DNA from: Alopecurus myosuroides | Taxonomy: Eukaryota; Streptophyta; Magnoliopsida; Poales; Poaceae | Reading direction: 5' to 3' | NCBI GenBank assembly: GCA_028641055.1 | Contig: CM054063.1 | Coordinates: 42,417,304 to 42,481,303 of the forward strand | DNA length: 64,000 nucleotides | In this document: one piece after another, positions 1-11,269 of the stretch | How positions within the stretch are numbered: the first letter of the stretch is position 1 | Layout: every line of letters begins with the position of its first letter | Notes under the pieces: generated by a model | What the model was told of the DNA's origin: nothing | Seen by the model: only the letters and a program-made list of their open reading frames with translations | Database searches by the model: none | Translations under genes and position numbers: made by a program

Positions 1-1238
1 TAGTAGACACCAAAAATAATAAACTTGGAATACGACAGTTGTGTTGAAAATGTGTTCACAAAAATGAGCTATCTCCTACGAACATTCCTGGGTTTCGGGC
101 CAAATGATGGGTGTTATGGTCATATCCATGGCATAGTTTATTCAAATGTTCTCATATTCCACACAAACATGCATCTTGGAAGCACAGACAATGTTGACTG
201 AGGAAGTTTTCCTTTTCATTGAAGAAAAAAACCATTTTCCATGTTCCGAGTGTAAAAAATTGGGTTTCTTTGTGAAGGACCTACCGCAAATATGTTGAAA
301 AACTTGAGAGGTATAATTTTTGAAAATACTAGACCATGTTATATGCACAAATAACCAATTTGTTTCATATGAAAAGGTTTCCATCCACCTCTTTTGAAAA
401 ACACAAGTTTCTCCCGATTCCGCCGGAAACTGCTCAAATTTGAACTACATGTACCTCATAGTTTGCTCATGATTTTTGTCAAAAATCATCTTTAGCTACA
501 AAACTACCTATTTCATCATAGATACACCAAGAGTTTCTCAATATTCAAACCCTCGATACGAACGGTCATACTCCCCGCCTTGACTTTTTCCTTAAACCGA
601 CTTAGAAAATTCCAAAAAATTCAAAACAACCCAAAATGATCAAGGCCTTCGCGTGGTGTCATTATATAGGTACTAGTAGAAACCAAAAATAATAAACTTG
701 GAATACGACAGTTGTGTTGAAAATGTGTTCACAAAAATGAGTTATCTCCTACGAACATTCCTGGATTTCGGGCCAAATGACGGGTGTTATGGTCATATCC
801 ATGGCATAGTTTATTCAAATGTTCTCATATTCCACACAAACATGCATCTTGGAAGCACGGACAATGTTGACGGAGGAAGTTTTCCTTTTCATTGAGGAAA
901 AAAACCATTTTCCATGTTCCGAGTGTAAAAAATGGGTTTTTTTGTGAAGGACCTACAGCAAATATGTTGCAAAACTTGAGAGATATAATTTTTTAAAATA
1001 CTAGACCATGTTATATGCACAAATAACCAATTTTTTCATATTAAAAGGTTTCCATCCACCTCTTTTAAAAAACACAAGTTTCTGCCGACTCCGCTGGAAA
1101 CTGGTCAAATTTGAACTACAGGTACCTCATAGTTTGCTCATGATTTTTGGCAAAAATCATTTTTAGGTACACAAATACCTATTTCATCATAGATACACCA
1201 ATAGTTTCTCAATATTCAACCCCTAGATACGAACGGTC
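1..1238. repeat. Direct tandem repeat, unit about 673 bp, about 1.8 copies
   Basis: Two head-to-tail copies are visible. The block that begins with AATAATAAACTTGG near position 17 recurs near 690 with few differences, giving a period of about 673 bp. The second copy breaks off near 1238 at GGTCATGCCCCCC, where the first copy continues into unrelated sequence. No credible ORF lies inside; short ORFs on both strands are chance. The array runs off the left edge, so the copy number is unknown. It may be internal repeat DNA of the CACTA element that ends at 2828, but this is inference. Confidence 0.8.
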
Positions 1239-1910
1239 ATGCCCCCCTCCGGTGAATCCCTAGACCCGATGGAGAAATATCGGACTTATACGAATACACG
1301 CGGTAACGACGTCGAATGGGGGTAGAAATGTGGAACTAGTTGCTTTTATGTGTTTGGGTAGGCCATAGGAACACAAAACACAAAGGTAGAACCCAACTCT
1401 TCGGAAGATTCCCGACGTTTCGTCCGATAAGGGAGTTTCAGCCTTTAAGCGCATGTAAACTCCGTAGAGAGAAGTGGATGCCGGTGAAGCGGGTCACACC
1501 CCAGAGTGCAATCTTTGCCACCCAAAACACACAACACACATATACTAACATGGTATGGCACACCCTAGCTTGTGATGGGATCCGGACGCTCCGGAGCCAC
1601 CCTCCGGTGAAACCCTAGACCTGCTGGAGAAATACCGGACATATACGAATACACGCGGTAACGGCGTCGAATTGGGGTAGCAATGTGGAACTAGTTGCTT
1701 GGATTTGTTTGGGTAGGCCATAGGAACACAAAACACAAAGGTAGAACCCAACTCTTCGGAAGGATCCCGACGCTACGAAGCCCCCCTCCGGTGAAACTCT
1801 ATACCCGCTAGAGACTAAAAACCTTATAAGACTACGACCGGCACCGATGTCAAAATGGGGTAGCAAAGTGGAACTAGTTGCTTGGTTGTGTTTTGGTGGT
1901 CCCTAGAAAG
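1239..1910. repeat. Irregular repeat array of CCCTCCGGTGAAACCCTAG units
   Basis: The motif CCTCCGGTGAAACCCTAGACC occurs at about 1247, 1603 and 1787. Each time it is followed by GCTGGAGAAATAC-like text and then by GGGGTAGCAATGTGGAACTAG, so spacings are about 357 and 183 bp. A further diverged copy of the same unit is at 41448-41759, so this is a dispersed family, not a local microsatellite. ORFs across it are interrupted and differ between copies, which argues against coding. It probably belongs to a CACTA-type element, but I cannot prove that here. Confidence 0.6.
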
Positions 1911-2828
1911 CATAAAAACAATATTGCAAGTCGATGCCCGTCTATGGGGGTACACGACGCAGTCGCAAGTTCCACAGTTTCACAAAAGAGGGGCGCCTGC
2001 GGGGCCTCGGGATCCGTACAAATTCATTTATGTTTTTAATATTAATGTTTAGGTATATCATATAATAAGTATGTTATTTATTTATTTTAGATTAATGTGT
2101 TGTATAGGGTCCGCTCCGGGAGATTTCACCGTGTTATTTCATGGGCGCGGGTGGCGGTATACTCACAGTCGGCTGTATACAACATCTCCTATTAACTGAG
2201 AAATTATAAATATATTAAAATCATATAGAAAAACAAATAAAACTATATTAAATTTAGACAAATTTATACCACACGGGTGGAAAAAAAACTAAAAAACATA
2301 ATATTGGAAATACTAGGATAATGCATTGGTTTAAACAAAATATTAGAAGAAAAAAATTCTAATATTAGAACAAATTTATACCACACGGGCGTAGGGAAAG
2401 GTTATTTTTTAAAACACACAGGCACACGGCCTGCGCATCGCGATCGAGCACAGGAAAAAAAACAATACCTAGGCCGACGGGATGCCGTCGGCGTAGGGTT
2501 AGGTTTTTTTTAAACACACGCACGCACACGGTATACAGAACGATATAACACAGAGAAAAAAAATCCTTCACCTACGCCGACGGCACCCCCTCGGGGTAGC
2601 CTATCACGTAACGGGCCGCGTTCGAATGGCGTACGGGGCATTAACTATGCCGAGGGGGTTATATACGTCGACGGTGGCCCTCGGGGTAGCTTCCATACGC
2701 CGAGGGGGGAATAGACGCCGACGGGCACGTCACCCACCGATCCTGTCGACCACCCTACGCCGAGGGGGCCGACCTTTGGCTGTCGGCGTAGTGGGGGGCC
2801 GTCTGCATACTGGCGGTTTCCCGTAGTG
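1911..2828. mobile_element. CACTA (En/Spm, DTC) transposon, right terminal part
   Basis: The right edge reads CGGTTTCCCGTAGTG (ending at 2828), which on the other strand is CACTACGGGAAACCG, a CACTA terminal inverted repeat. Inside it are many copies in both orientations of the subterminal motifs ACGCCGAGGGGG and GCCGTCGGCGTAG between about 2485 and 2800, as expected for Triticeae Caspar-like CACTA elements. The left terminus is not in the window. No transposase is visible, so this is a non-autonomous or truncated copy. The repeats at 1-1910 may belong to the same element. Confidence 0.75.
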
Positions 2829-3533
2829 ATATTTCCATGGTTCATCGGATCCCAACAAACACAACACAAGACATTACATCAGATGGATCTTAATCATGTA
2901 GGACAACTCATGAGAATATTATATTGATAATCGACGGGGGAGATAGTACAAACTACCTACAGCTATGAACCCGTAGTCCATGAGGGAAGTACTCATGAAG
3001 CATCATGGTGGCAGAACGGTAGATGAAGATGGATCCGGGGCACCTCCTCGTCCCAACAGAGTGCGAGAACAGAGACTTTTGTCCCCCAAATCAGGGTTTT
3101 GGATAGCGTCAGATCTCGTACGCGTTTCTGGAAAAATCCTCCAGGGATTTTCTGTTTTAGGATAAAAGTGATTTTACACGCGAAGAGGAAACGGGAGGTG
3201 GTGTCCAGGGCCACAACATGAACCCAAGTGCGTCCTAGGAGGGGTGCCTGACACCCGTCTAGTGTCCCTAGGGATCCCTTCCAGCTTTACTTTGGACTTT
3301 GTCTTCGTTTCGAGCAAAACTTAATGTCCATAAATTTTCAGAACAGTTGGCGAAGATTTTATTCAGAGCTTTTCTGAAATATTAAAACAACATAAAACAT
3401 GAACTGTCTCTTGTTAATATTTTAGTCCGTAAAAACATCCGGAAAATAAAAGAAAAGGTGTGGAAAACATGGAAGAATAAGTAGAAAACAAGCATGTGGC
3501 ATCAAAAATTATAGATACATTTGAGACATATCA
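2829..3533 (+). mobile_element. Partial LTR of a gypsy-type family ('W'), 3' portion
   Basis: The last about 110 bp (AAAATTATAGATACATTTGAG then ACATATCA) match the ends at 28331-28582 and 36933-38528. The mid-part, around CTATGAACCCGTAGTCCATGAGG (2964-2986), corresponds to CTATGGATCCATAGTCTAGGG in the complete solo LTR at 36933-38528. The 5' half is absent and the segment starts at the CACTA terminus. I recognise the family as a common Triticeae gypsy LTR but do not assign a name. No coding sequence is seen. Confidence 0.6.
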
Positions 3534-4463
3534 ACCCTCACACATTCAATGGGTCGAAGCAACAAATTTTGGTAACCGTTCTCAGCTCGAGCACGTTAAT
3601 GGAAGTCATAATAACTTCACTAGATCAATTTCCCCAGGGATAACAACGTTGGTGACCAGTTTACACTAGATCAAAAATCAAATTGACGTGTTGAAAATTA
3701 TCAAAAATTTGTACCTTATAACAATGCCTCATTAGTAGTATTGTCAATTTTGTGATATTATTCTTTTTCCCTCTTGAAAAAGTAGGACGAGCTATGAAAA
3801 TTTTACCATGAGAATCATTATCAACATCAAGAAGACAACGATTAATCCAGACAAGAAAACGAAGTGTTAAGTACTAGCTGGGCTTTTTATATACCATACA
3901 ATGTTCCATATCTCACCATATATATACCATGTTATCCATACTGTCATACAGATCTGAGTTGGTGGTGGTATATTATAATGGTGTGGGATATTGCTCATTA
4001 GCGTGTATGATGATTGGTTTGTCCTTGATCCACCCGGTGAACTTACCGACATACACAAAGACGTGTCTAAAGTACCCACGCCGCCATCCTGAGAACCCAC
4101 CATTTCCCCGCACAAAGAAAAAAGAAACATCGCAATGACATGGTTAGAAGCGGTTGGGCTCGCATGTGTATCCATAATATTGACATTCTATGCAAGTTCG
4201 CACTTAGTGCATGCATCCACCACTACAGTCAGCCAGTAGAAATCTTTCGTCAAACTTACCCGACTCGATTCCTGGTTGCAACATGATCCTATATAAGAAA
4301 ACAAAGCATAATACTTCTGGTCGGAGGAGAAATGACGTGAAACATCGTCATCAAGCAAAGATAAAAGGGAACTCGGCAATCTTTAACCAAAGGCAAAATA
4401 AATGGGCAAGCTAAGGCAACCGAAAGCCCCACCCCGAGTCAAGCTGACCAAAACCACGATGCA
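3534..4463. other. Unassigned stretch
   Basis: AT-rich sequence with no ORF that resembles a known protein and no terminal repeats that I can pair. The words AGATACCGATTAATCCA near 5850 and AACGATTAATCCAGAC near 3838 are loosely similar, which may mean old shared repeat ancestry. The part from about 4180 may be more 3' sequence of the LINE remnant that follows, but the match is too weak to call. Confidence 0.3.
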
Positions 4464-4860
4464 TTATGTAAAGCTATAGAGGCTCTCAGGTTTTTTTTTC
4501 CTTTTATAGGTAGCAACATGCAATAAGCCTAGAGAAGTACCCATCGGCCAAAGGGATTGCCAATTTCCATTGCCAACAGAGGTAGAAAGTCGCGGTGTGG
4601 AGCAACTCCATTTCACCATTGGAGCCAAGACCCACCCGCATCTTGTCCGGATCGTTACAACCATACCAAAACCAGCGGACACGCAAGTCACGAGAAAAGT
4701 TGTCCAATTTTAGGATCCCAAGGTCCCTAAAATTCTTGTGTGGAAAAACCGAGATCTAATTAACTTTGCACTTGTCTCCTAAAATTGCAGGTGCACCCAC
4801 CCAAAGAAAACCGCGTTCAGATTTCGCAATAGCATGGAGTGTTCTCAGGGATCACGTGGG
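4464..4860 (-). pseudogene. Degenerate LINE (non-LTR retrotransposon) RT C-terminal / zf-RVT region
   Basis: On the minus strand from about 4860 down to 4504, a broken frame reads LGFSTQEF, then DLGILKLDNFSRDLRVRWFW and YGCNDPDKMRVGLG. This is the pattern of plant L1-type LINE proteins after the reverse transcriptase (GLGILNLDxFxRALRLRWLW, then a DPDKPWVGLG-type segment), just before the zf-RVT region. The frame has stops and shifts and conserved residues are replaced, so it is a dead fragment. RT core and endonuclease are absent. Identification is from recalled family consensus, not a search. Confidence 0.65.
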
Positions 4861-4967
4861 CGGTCATGTGGTAGATAACTTGCAATATGGATGCTAACTG
4901 TAGCTACTAGTCTATGAGACATAATGCGTCTCCCACCTTGCTATCCACCTGCTTGTGACTGCCGTAG

Positions 4968-5833
4968 GATGCCCATTAGGACCCCTCCCACGATGTGCAT
5001 CAATGTAACCTCTTGTTGATTAATAGAACACACGGAGTTCAACGGATCTACTTATGTTTGACGCGCTCTAGCCGCTTGTTTCCATATGCCTCTGTTTCCT
5101 ATGAGTTGCATGTGTAATTGGTTTTTCATTTATATATTTACTACACTAGAAAATTCAAAGGGAACTGTGACAACACAGTGCATTGTGTGAATGTGTAGGA
5201 TGAAATTGCCCAACTACAAGGGTCCGTGGGGCAATAAATATAGGGAAAAGGATAGAACGGCCAAGTCAAGGTTGTTGGATACTTTATTTCATAAATACAT
5301 GTCATAACTTTCGAAATGAATACACATATATCTTGCATAAGGCTGCTCATAGTGGGTTTGATTAATGAGGAGAGAGATGAGTGTGGTAAAATAATATGTT
5401 AACATAACATCACACATTCCTATACAATATGAGTCTACAAGATAATAAATGCACCTCTGTATGACATCACTTGAATGTTACTCCCCTCTATAGATGTAGT
5501 AACATATACTAGTTACTACTCTATGTTACTCCCCACTATGACCAGCCTAAGATTTTTATTACTTCATTATTTTTGACGCACAGATTGTGATATTTACCAT
5601 CTTACCGCTGGCGACGGGTCATGGAACTATATATATATATATATATAATCTATCACAGTTCATGCTCCCCATTTTTATGCGACCATGGGTGATGGCCCAT
5701 TTATTTGTAAATATACTGCTCGTCACGAGAAGAAAGAGTAAAAAAACTTGTTTTCATAAACATTTACAACTTTTATATCTATATATCGTGCATTGTATAT
5801 GGGCATCATGCATTCATGATGCTACGAGGAATC
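4968..5833 (+). repeat. Copy 1 of an ~850-bp segment duplicated at 30021-30845
   Basis: Starts at GATGCCCATTAGG and ends at GCTACGAGGAATC; both borders recur exactly at 30021 and 30845. The two copies are colinear and include the same MITE. Copy 1 has an extra ~45 bp, with an (AT)n run at about 5627-5647, that is missing from copy 2, while copy 2 has extra bases inside the MITE. Beyond both borders the flanks are unrelated. The unit is therefore a mobile or duplicated repeat of unknown class. Confidence 0.8.
5341..5547. mobile_element. Tourist-type (PIF/Harbinger) MITE
   Basis: Left end GGCTGCTCATAGTGGG and right end CCCACTATGACCAGCC form terminal inverted repeats with one mismatch. They are flanked by the trinucleotide TAA on both sides (5338-5340 and 5548-5550), the target duplication typical of PIF/Harbinger elements. 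The 207-bp element has no coding capacity. The same insertion is present in the duplicated segment at 30372-30603, so it predates that duplication. Confidence 0.8.
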
Positions 5834-6558
5834 GAGTCGGGAAAGTTTCACAAGATACCGATTAATCCATACAAGAAAACCAATTCTTATACCATATATT
5901 TTTTCAGATCCATGATCTCCATACTTTTATTGAGATATGAGTCGGTGACAGTTGATAGATCCTTTGTTGCTCACAATCCCAAGAGGCACTTAGTTAGCAC
6001 AAGAAGATGGCGCGTGACACCCCCTCAGCAAGCATCATCCACTCCACTCTATCCTGCCCTCGTCGAGGAGCGAAGATAATGTCGACAAGGCCTACCTCGT
6101 GTACGTATTGTCTACAAGGCCTATACCAAAGAGAAATACAATGCTGACACTTCATTGTCCAGCAGCCGGCGAGCCCCCAAACTACTATATTTTCCACGAA
6201 AAACACCCTTAGGGGGAGGGGGTGACAAGGCTGGAGATGTTCTCACAACTCAGCACAAGAAGATGGAGCGTGACACCGATTAGCAAGCACCAATGCAAGA
6301 AAAAGCGCATGCGCCACTCCGTCTCATCCTCGCCGAGGAGTGAGGATAGCTCCCATAAGGCTTCCTTTGCGTCCGATATTGTCTAGAAGCCTATATGAAA
6401 TAGAATTACCTCGTAGACAAAGCCATACCAATTGTTTGGTGTTCGACATGAGTGCTAGATGGTGCCATCGACGATGTGCTCCTCATCCCGAAGAATGACA
6501 AGGAACCTCGGGGAAAAGATGTTCCACCTGTTTGTCTAGGAGGCTCACCACAGAAAAA
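5834..6558. other. Unassigned stretch with a two-copy imperfect repeat
   Basis: ACAAGAAGATGGCGCGTGACACC at about 6000 and ACAAGAAGATGGAGCGTGACACC at about 6256 head two diverged ~255-bp units. Both continue with a CGTCGAGGAGCGAAGATA / GCCGAGGAGTGAGGATA segment and an AAGGCCTA / AAGCCTA segment. No open frame is shared by the units. I see no terminal repeats or known domain. Confidence 0.45.
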
Positions 6559-6560
6559 TA

Positions 6561-6641
6561 CTACATCTCTTCCATAATGTAAGCCTTTCTAACAAACTAA
6601 ACTAACTTACTAAAAATGCTTACATTGTGGAACGGAGGGAG
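6561..6641. mobile_element. Small Stowaway-type (Tc1/Mariner) MITE
   Basis: An 81-bp segment whose left half (CTACATCTCTTCCATAATG, then TAAGC) and right half (GCTTACATTGTGGAACGG, then AGGGAG) are near-inverted copies. It is flanked by TA on both sides (6559-6560 and 6642-6643). CTCCCTCCGTTCCA-type ends and a TA target duplication are typical of grass Stowaway MITEs. Its right half is repeated with the tandem units that follow. Confidence 0.6.
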
Positions 6642-7516
6642 TAATTAATAGAAATTTACCCGTAAAGTTCATCTAGAAAAGTAACTAATAGAAAATTTGC
6701 AAAAAAAATTCATCTAGAAAAGTAATTAATAGAAAATTTGCAAAAAAAAGGAAAATATATGATTTAACAAAAAGCCAAGCACTAATGTGTAGTGCGTGCC
6801 ACCACGAGAAGTACATTTGCGCATTTTCGACTATGCTCCTCTCTTGGAGGAGTTCTTTTCACTGCTATTTATTTTGGGCCGTAAGAATTTCGATCAGACG
6901 ACTGGGCTAACTTACTAAAAAGGCTTACATTATGGAACGGAGGGAGTAATTAATAGAAATTTACCGGAAAGTTCATCTAGAAAAGTAACTAATAGAAAAT
7001 TTGCAAAAAAAATTCATCTAGAAAATAATTAATAGAAAATTTGCAAAAAAAAGGAAAATATATGATTTAACAAAAAGCCAAGAACTAATGTCTAGTGCGT
7101 GCCACCACGAGAAGTACATTTGCGCATTTTAGACTATGCTCCTCTCTTGGAGGAGTTCTTTTCACTGCTATTTATTTTGGGCCGTAGAATTTCGATCAGA
7201 CGACTGGGCTAACTTACTAAAAAAGGCTTACATTGTGGAACGGAGGGAGTAATTAATAGAAATTTACCCGGAAAGTTCATCTAGAAAAGTAACTAATAGA
7301 AAATTTGCAAAAAAAATTCATCTAGAAAAGTAATTAATAGAAAATTTGCAAAAAAAAAAGGAAAATATATGATTCAACAAAAAGCCAAGCACTAATGTCT
7401 AGTGCGTGCCACCACGAGAAGTACATTTGCGCATTTTCGACTATGCTCCTCTCTTGGAGGAGTTCTTTTCACTGCTATTTATTTTGGGCCGTAGAATTTC
7501 GATCAGACGGCTGGGC
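6602..7516 (+). repeat. Three tandem copies of a ~304-bp unit upstream of the XPD fragment
   Basis: The word AACGGAGGGAGTAATTAAT starts at about 6631, 6936 and 7239, giving periods of 305 and 303 bp. Each unit includes the right half of the Stowaway MITE, two AATTAATAGAAAATTTGC words, and the segment TTTTGGGCCGTA(A)GAATTTC ending CTGGGCT. The units are almost identical, so the amplification is recent. The third copy runs into GC-rich DNA that precedes the XPD-like ATG, so the repeated unit appears to have come from the upstream flank of that fragment. Confidence 0.85.
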
Positions 7517-7787
7517 TCTGCCTCTTTTTTTTTGTGCTCTTGGCATCTTACGCAGCTGATAGTCGTGTAACATCCCGCGGTGACGATTGCTGTGGCCTCC
7601 GGCCGCCTAGTAAGCCGGTACAATTCTTGTTAGCCTTCCGATGTGGGACTAATCGGCGGCGAGAAAACCAGTAGATGATCCCCGCCCGCGACGTTCTCCG
7701 TCCTACTTTCCTGATAGCTCACTTCTCCCGGCGGAAGCGGCGGCGCCGGCGACTCCAAACCCCGCCCCGCTCTTCCTCGCCGGCGCG
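7517..7787 (+). promoter_or_regulatory. GC-rich 5' flank of the XPD-like fragment (putative promoter / 5' UTR remnant)
   Basis: The 270 bp before the ATG at 7788 shift from AT-rich repeat DNA to GC-rich text such as GGCGGAAGCGGCGGCGCCGG. This is typical of a grass 5' UTR, and the ATG context is GGCGCGATGCGG. No convincing TATA box is seen. That this is the original promoter and leader of the captured gene is inference from position only. Confidence 0.35.
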
Positions 7788-8007
7788 ATGCGGTTCGATC
7801 TGGATGGGCTGACGGTGCACTTCCCCTGCGCGGCGAGCTATCCGGATCAGCTGAAGGGCGCCCTTGACACGCGCGGGCACGGGCTGCTGGAGATGCCGAC
7901 GGGCACCGGCAAGACGGCGGCGCTCATCTCCCTCCCTCGTCACCTCCTACTACCTCGCCAACCCCTCCCGCGCGATCCGCCTCCTCTACTCCACTCCACC
8001 CGCAACT
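7788..8007 (+). pseudogene. XPD/ERCC2 (UVH6)-like helicase, 5' exon fragment
   Basis: The frame from ATG 7788 starts MRFDLDGLTVHFP and contains GHGLLEMPTGTGKTAALISL, with a Walker A GTGKT at residues 39-43. This is the N-terminus of XPD, the 5'-3' helicase of TFIIH used in nucleotide excision repair and transcription initiation. Compared with the family, a few residues are missing after SYPDQ, where plant XPD has about six more before LK. A small insertion after ISL shifts the frame; the TSYYLANPSRAIRLLY continuation is found in another frame. Only about 70 of roughly 760 residues are present, and helicase motifs Ia to VI are absent. At about 8008 it joins retrotransposon gag sequence. It is either the end of a disrupted locus or a copied fragment, and it is not functional. 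Confidence 0.75.
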
Positions 8008-10970
8008 GGACCTGCTGGAGGACCGGTACGAGGAGGATAGCAGCGATGAGGAAGAATATGAATCTGCGCCAAGCATTGTGCGCCAGGTCGCGGTCTACAC
8101 GGCTCCTGCAACCAATCTTAATCAGGGGAACGTGACCGCGGCCGCCGTCGGAGCAGCACAAGCATTGGCCCAGCAGCAAAATCCGGTTGACGGAAACCCG
8201 GCTCTGGCTCGGGTTGACAGAGAATCGGCTTCAGTTACCAGCCGAGCGGCGGATAGTGAGTTGCAGGCGAACACGTTCGGATATCTGGCAAACCGGGCAC
8301 CAGGGGCGGGTCCTTCAAATCCGCAACACCCGGCCCTGTTCAAGAACAACATGATCCTGGATCCCACCGTTCTAGCCACAGTCATAACCCCGGAAAACAC
8401 GGTGGAACGTGTTAGGGATCTGGATGTAGCCCGTCGTGCATTGGAGCAACAGAGAAGACAAGTGGAAGCAGAAAAGCAAGGGGTAGCCACGCGCCAGCGT
8501 GAGCTGGATGCATTAGAGAACCGGCTCCGGGAAGAGACAACCAGGGTGCATCAAAGGCACTAGACTAGGTTACCGGCCATGGGTGGAGTCATTAATTCGG
8601 CAGCACTATTTATCACACCTCAGGATCAACCAATTCCAGCTGCGAATCCAGGAACTATACATCAGCCCGTGACTGGAGGAGCACAGCCGGCAAACGTGCA
8701 GGCCGGGTTACCCACATTACAGACTGGAGTTACTGCCGGCAATACAATACCACCACCGCCATCACGATTTCGTACACCAACAGGTCATTACAACAACCCC
8801 ATGGACAATGTATACGCAGCAACACTCGCATTGAATCAAATCCCCGTAAGAGAGTCGCCCCATGCAGAGGAGACCCGGCGGGCGATAGATCTATTGCGCA
8901 CTGCGGTGGCGCAGCAAGTTAATTACCCGGATAACAGAAGTGGAATGCATGGGACACCATATATCAGCCAGCAACGAGGCAATACCGGCAATATTCAGAC
9001 AAGTTCAGCGCGGCAGAGGGCAGAGCAGCAGCAAATGCCGCCTCCTCCCCGCGTTCAGGCAGCACCAGCAGCATCAGCAGCGCAAGCTATTGTGGATAGT
9101 TCCAGAGCTAGGAGAGTCGGGGCCGGGTCTGCGGTGCACGGACCAGCAACAGTACCGCGTCCAGCCGTACCCCCGCAGGATCGCACGTTTCCCGAGTGAG
9201 GCCAGTTCCGACTAATCTCGCTGGGCCGAAGTGTCTGTCAGATAACATCAGGGCTGAGCCTTACCCGGACAAGTTCAAGGAACCGGGTAAAGTAGTGAAT
9301 TATGAGCCGACTATGGATCCAGAAACATGGTTGAGCAGTTGTGAGATGGCTATGTCGATCCGCAATGCATCTGAAAATCTTCAAGCCAAGTTCATGTACT
9401 TAATGATGTCAGAAGGAGCAGCAAAGTTATGGTTCAATAACTTACCAGAAGGATCTATCAAATCATGGGAGGAGTTGAAAACGGCATTTATCAAGCACTT
9501 TCATGGAACGTGCAGGAAGCTATTTACTATTGATGACCTAGAACGGTGTGTCCAGAAGAAGGGACAGTCGGCGCGTAGCTGGGTGCGCCGAGTTATGGAG
9601 ATACTTCACTCATCTACGGATATTCAGCCCAAGGATGCATTACAAGCTATGGCAAAGACGTGCAAGTACATACCTTTAGTGCAAAAGTTAACTCGCATGA
9701 AATCTAGTAGGAATGCTTCAGAAGTTACGATGGGAGAGCTAATGGACGCATGCAACAAGCACGCTGCAACGGATACCACAGAAGAGGACGTCGATGACAA
9801 GAAAGCAAAAGAAAACACAAGTAATAATAGAAGAACCGGCAATGGATCAACGCCGGGTAATAATGGAGGTAACAATGGAAACAACCAGAACAAACGCCCG
9901 TTTGAGGGAAGTTCCGAGTTTGTCGCCAGTACAGAAGCCGCGTCTTCAGGGCCCAGAGCAGAAGGAAATTTCAATGGAGGAAACCATAACGGAGGAAATT
10001 ATCAAGGGCCGCCAAGGCCGGGTAACAACTGGGATATCTTCAGAATGGCGTGCCCAAAGCACAGCAGAAACGGTAGGCCGGCTAACCACTCATTGGAGCA
10101 GTGTGCGTACCTACAGAGATGGAAGAACGAGGAAGTAAACAAGGTTATGCGAGGTGCAGGTCGGGGAGGAGGACCGGGTCCGGGTGGAAACCCGGGCAAC
10201 GGCCCACAGCCCCAGCCGGTAACCCCGCAGGCGGAAATACGGGTAACAACCAAGGGGGAGCTGGAGGTTTCCAAGCTAACCCCAAGCAGTTGGGACAATA
10301 TCACGTGCATACTACAGGAATTTCCAACAAGGATAAAAAGATACTGAAAAAGGCGGTAAACTCGGTTTCCTCGGCCGTTCCGAGATACCTGAGATGGTCG
10401 GAGCAGGATGTAACATGGAGCAGAAGAGATCACCCGGAAAGGATAGAACACCCGGGAGTCTTAGCATTGGTGGTTGCACCACAGGTTAATGGTTATGAGC
10501 TGAAAAAGGTCTTAATGGACGGCGGAAGTAGCATCAACATCTTATATTGGGAAACCTTTCTACGCATGGGTCTCAAGGAGTCTCAGCTACAGAAAATTTC
10601 AACAGTTTTTCACGGGATTGTACCGGGTCACTCAGCGTGCCCTGAGGGAAAGATCACATTGGAGGTTTCTTTTGGAGAATCGAAGGATAATTTCCGGGTT
10701 GAGTGGCTCACGTTCGAGGTGGTTAAATTACACAGCCCGTATCACGCGTTATTTGGGAGGCCGGCTCACGCTAAGTTCATGGCCAGGCCGTGTTACGTGT
10801 ATCTACAGCTAAAAATCCCGGGTCCCAAGCAGACCATCACCATACATGGGAGCCGGGATATAGCGGCTGAGTGCGACGAAGGAGATGCGGCAATGGCGGA
10901 GCAAGCTTGTAGAAAAGAGGAACTCAAGTACTACCGGTCTCAAGTAGACCCGGATGACAAGCTTTGGAGA
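8008..10970 (+). pseudogene. gag-protease polyprotein of the outer element, with one stop and two frameshifts
   Basis: Compared with the intact nested copy, the frame opens at LLEDRYEED and runs to a TAG at 8562-8564, where the nested copy has CAA (QRHQTRL). It resumes, shifts near 9180-9195 (before SRVRPVPTNLAGPK), and shifts again near 10200 in the glycine-rich tract. Recognisable are the Retrotrans_gag core (MSIRNASENLQAKFMYLMMS ... LWFNNLP, 9346-9460), the C-x2-H ... H-x4-C knuckle (ACPKH ... NHSLEQC, about 10050-10110) and the aspartic protease core LMDGGSSINIL (about 10513-10545). The frame leaves homology at SQVDPDDK (about 10960), where protease is joined directly to integrase by a deletion. 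Confidence 0.85.
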
Positions 10971-11269
10971 GATCAGCCATATACCAGCAACATCTGCGGA
11001 GATATCATAGTCGGTGCGTGAAAACCCGGGTGTTCCAGGAAGGAGACCTGGTTCTGCGCCTGGTACAATCAAAGGAAGGAAAACACAAATTATCCCCACC
11101 ATGAGAAGGACCGTTCATCATAAGCCGGAATCTACACAATGGATCATATTACTTGATAGATGCAAGGGAAGAGTCGGCTACGGTTAACGACACCGCTCAT
11201 ACCACTTCATCTATGCAAGAGAGAGAAAGACCATGGAACGTGGCTCAGCTACGTCCCTACTATACTTAG
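10971..11269 (+). pseudogene. Integrase C-terminal remnant after a pol deletion (outer element)
   Basis: From about 10974 a second frame reads AIYQQHLRRYHSR, then VFQEGDLVLRLVQ, and later SYYLIDAREES and RPWNVAQLRPYYT, ending at TAG 11267-11269. Element B's integrase tail has the same order (AIYQQNLRRYHSRKV, GDMVLRLVQ, RPWNVALLRRFHS). In the segment that should read PPWEGPF, the Trp codon is TGA, so there is also a nonsense mutation. Everything from the reverse transcriptase to the integrase core has been lost between protease and this tail. The element could only have moved using enzymes supplied in trans. Confidence 0.85.

Noticed and set aside
2626..2869. Overlapping ORFs on both strands at the CACTA terminus
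   Set aside because: They follow the GC-rich inverted subterminal repeats and are not protein-like.
3630..3665. rRNA-like word CCCCAGGGATAACAACG
   Set aside because: Only about a dozen bases resemble the large-subunit rRNA motif; flanking sequence does not match, so it is chance.
7788..8135. An intact helicase gene
   Set aside because: Only about 70 residues match, the frame shifts after ISL, and downstream sequence is retrotransposon gag.
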